This document shows, piece after piece, positions 27,074 through 27,088 of a stretch of 27,088 nt of DNA (the stretch's first letter is position 1; each line of letters opens with the position of its first letter). This stretch comes from Caryophanales bacterium (GTDB lineage Bacteria; Bacillota; Bacilli; Exiguobacteriales; Exiguobacteriaceae), in the NCBI GenBank assembly GCA_902362975.1, contig CABIYO010000035.1:1-27088 (forward strand). The letters are read 5' to 3'. Both the position numbers and the translations under genes were made by a program. The notes under the pieces were generated by a model. The model saw nothing but the letters and a program-made list of their open reading frames with translations, was not told where the DNA came from and made no database searches.

Positions 27074-27088
27074 AGTCCGAAATGCACG

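Overview
The window looks like chromosomal DNA from a member of the Bacillales (Bacillota) with a coding GC content of roughly 50%. Exiguobacterium is my best guess for the genus, but that is an inference from gene content and style rather than a search. The order hpf, secA, prfB, yvjA-like, cccB, ftsE, ftsX, ctpB, minJ-like, then uvrB, uvrA and a yvlB-like gene closely follows one Bacillus subtilis neighbourhood. Strong GGAGG ribosome binding sites, rho-independent terminators with T tracts, a cre box, a LexA/DinR box and a sigma-B-type promoter all fit this group.

Region by region. (1) Bases 1-482 hold the 3' end of a GC-rich IS30-family transposase. It runs in from the left edge and carries a frameshift. 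(2) Bases 496-5051 hold a six-gene operon on the minus strand. In transcription order it encodes a FliK/YlqG-like protein, a FlhB-C-terminal-like YlqH protein, a FliS-like chaperone, a short flagellin, YaaR (DUF327) and a DUF2225 protein, and it ends in a terminator beside the IS remnant. Immediately upstream, on the same strand and separated only by a terminator, is a comK homologue (5056-5550). (3) Bases 5737-6938 hold a cold-shock gene and the long ribosome hibernation factor gene hpf, which has a sigma-B-like promoter. (4) secA and prfB follow; prfB lacks the usual programmed frameshift. Then come a YitT-family membrane protein and a lipoprotein cytochrome c551. (5) After a gene-free leader of about 410 bp comes a cell-division and cell-wall block: ftsE, ftsX, an active-site-intact M23 peptidase with coiled coils, the S41 protease ctpB and a MinJ-like membrane PDZ protein. 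(6) glpFK on the minus strand, for glycerol uptake and phosphorylation, has a cre box at the glpF promoter. (7) uvrBA on the plus strand has a LexA box. It is followed by a DUF4097 (YvlB/LiaX-like) protein and a very strong terminal hairpin.

How the parts fit together. The flagellar operon combines the two partners of the export specificity switch (FliK-like and FlhB-C-like) with a chaperone and a filament protein, directly behind the competence master regulator. I consider this the least conventional part of the window. The ftsEX-M23 operon resembles an FtsEX-activated hydrolase system of the PcsB/CwlO/EnvC type, and its leader contains a candidate WalR box. The remaining genes are housekeeping. 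No tRNA, rRNA, CRISPR array or prophage was seen.
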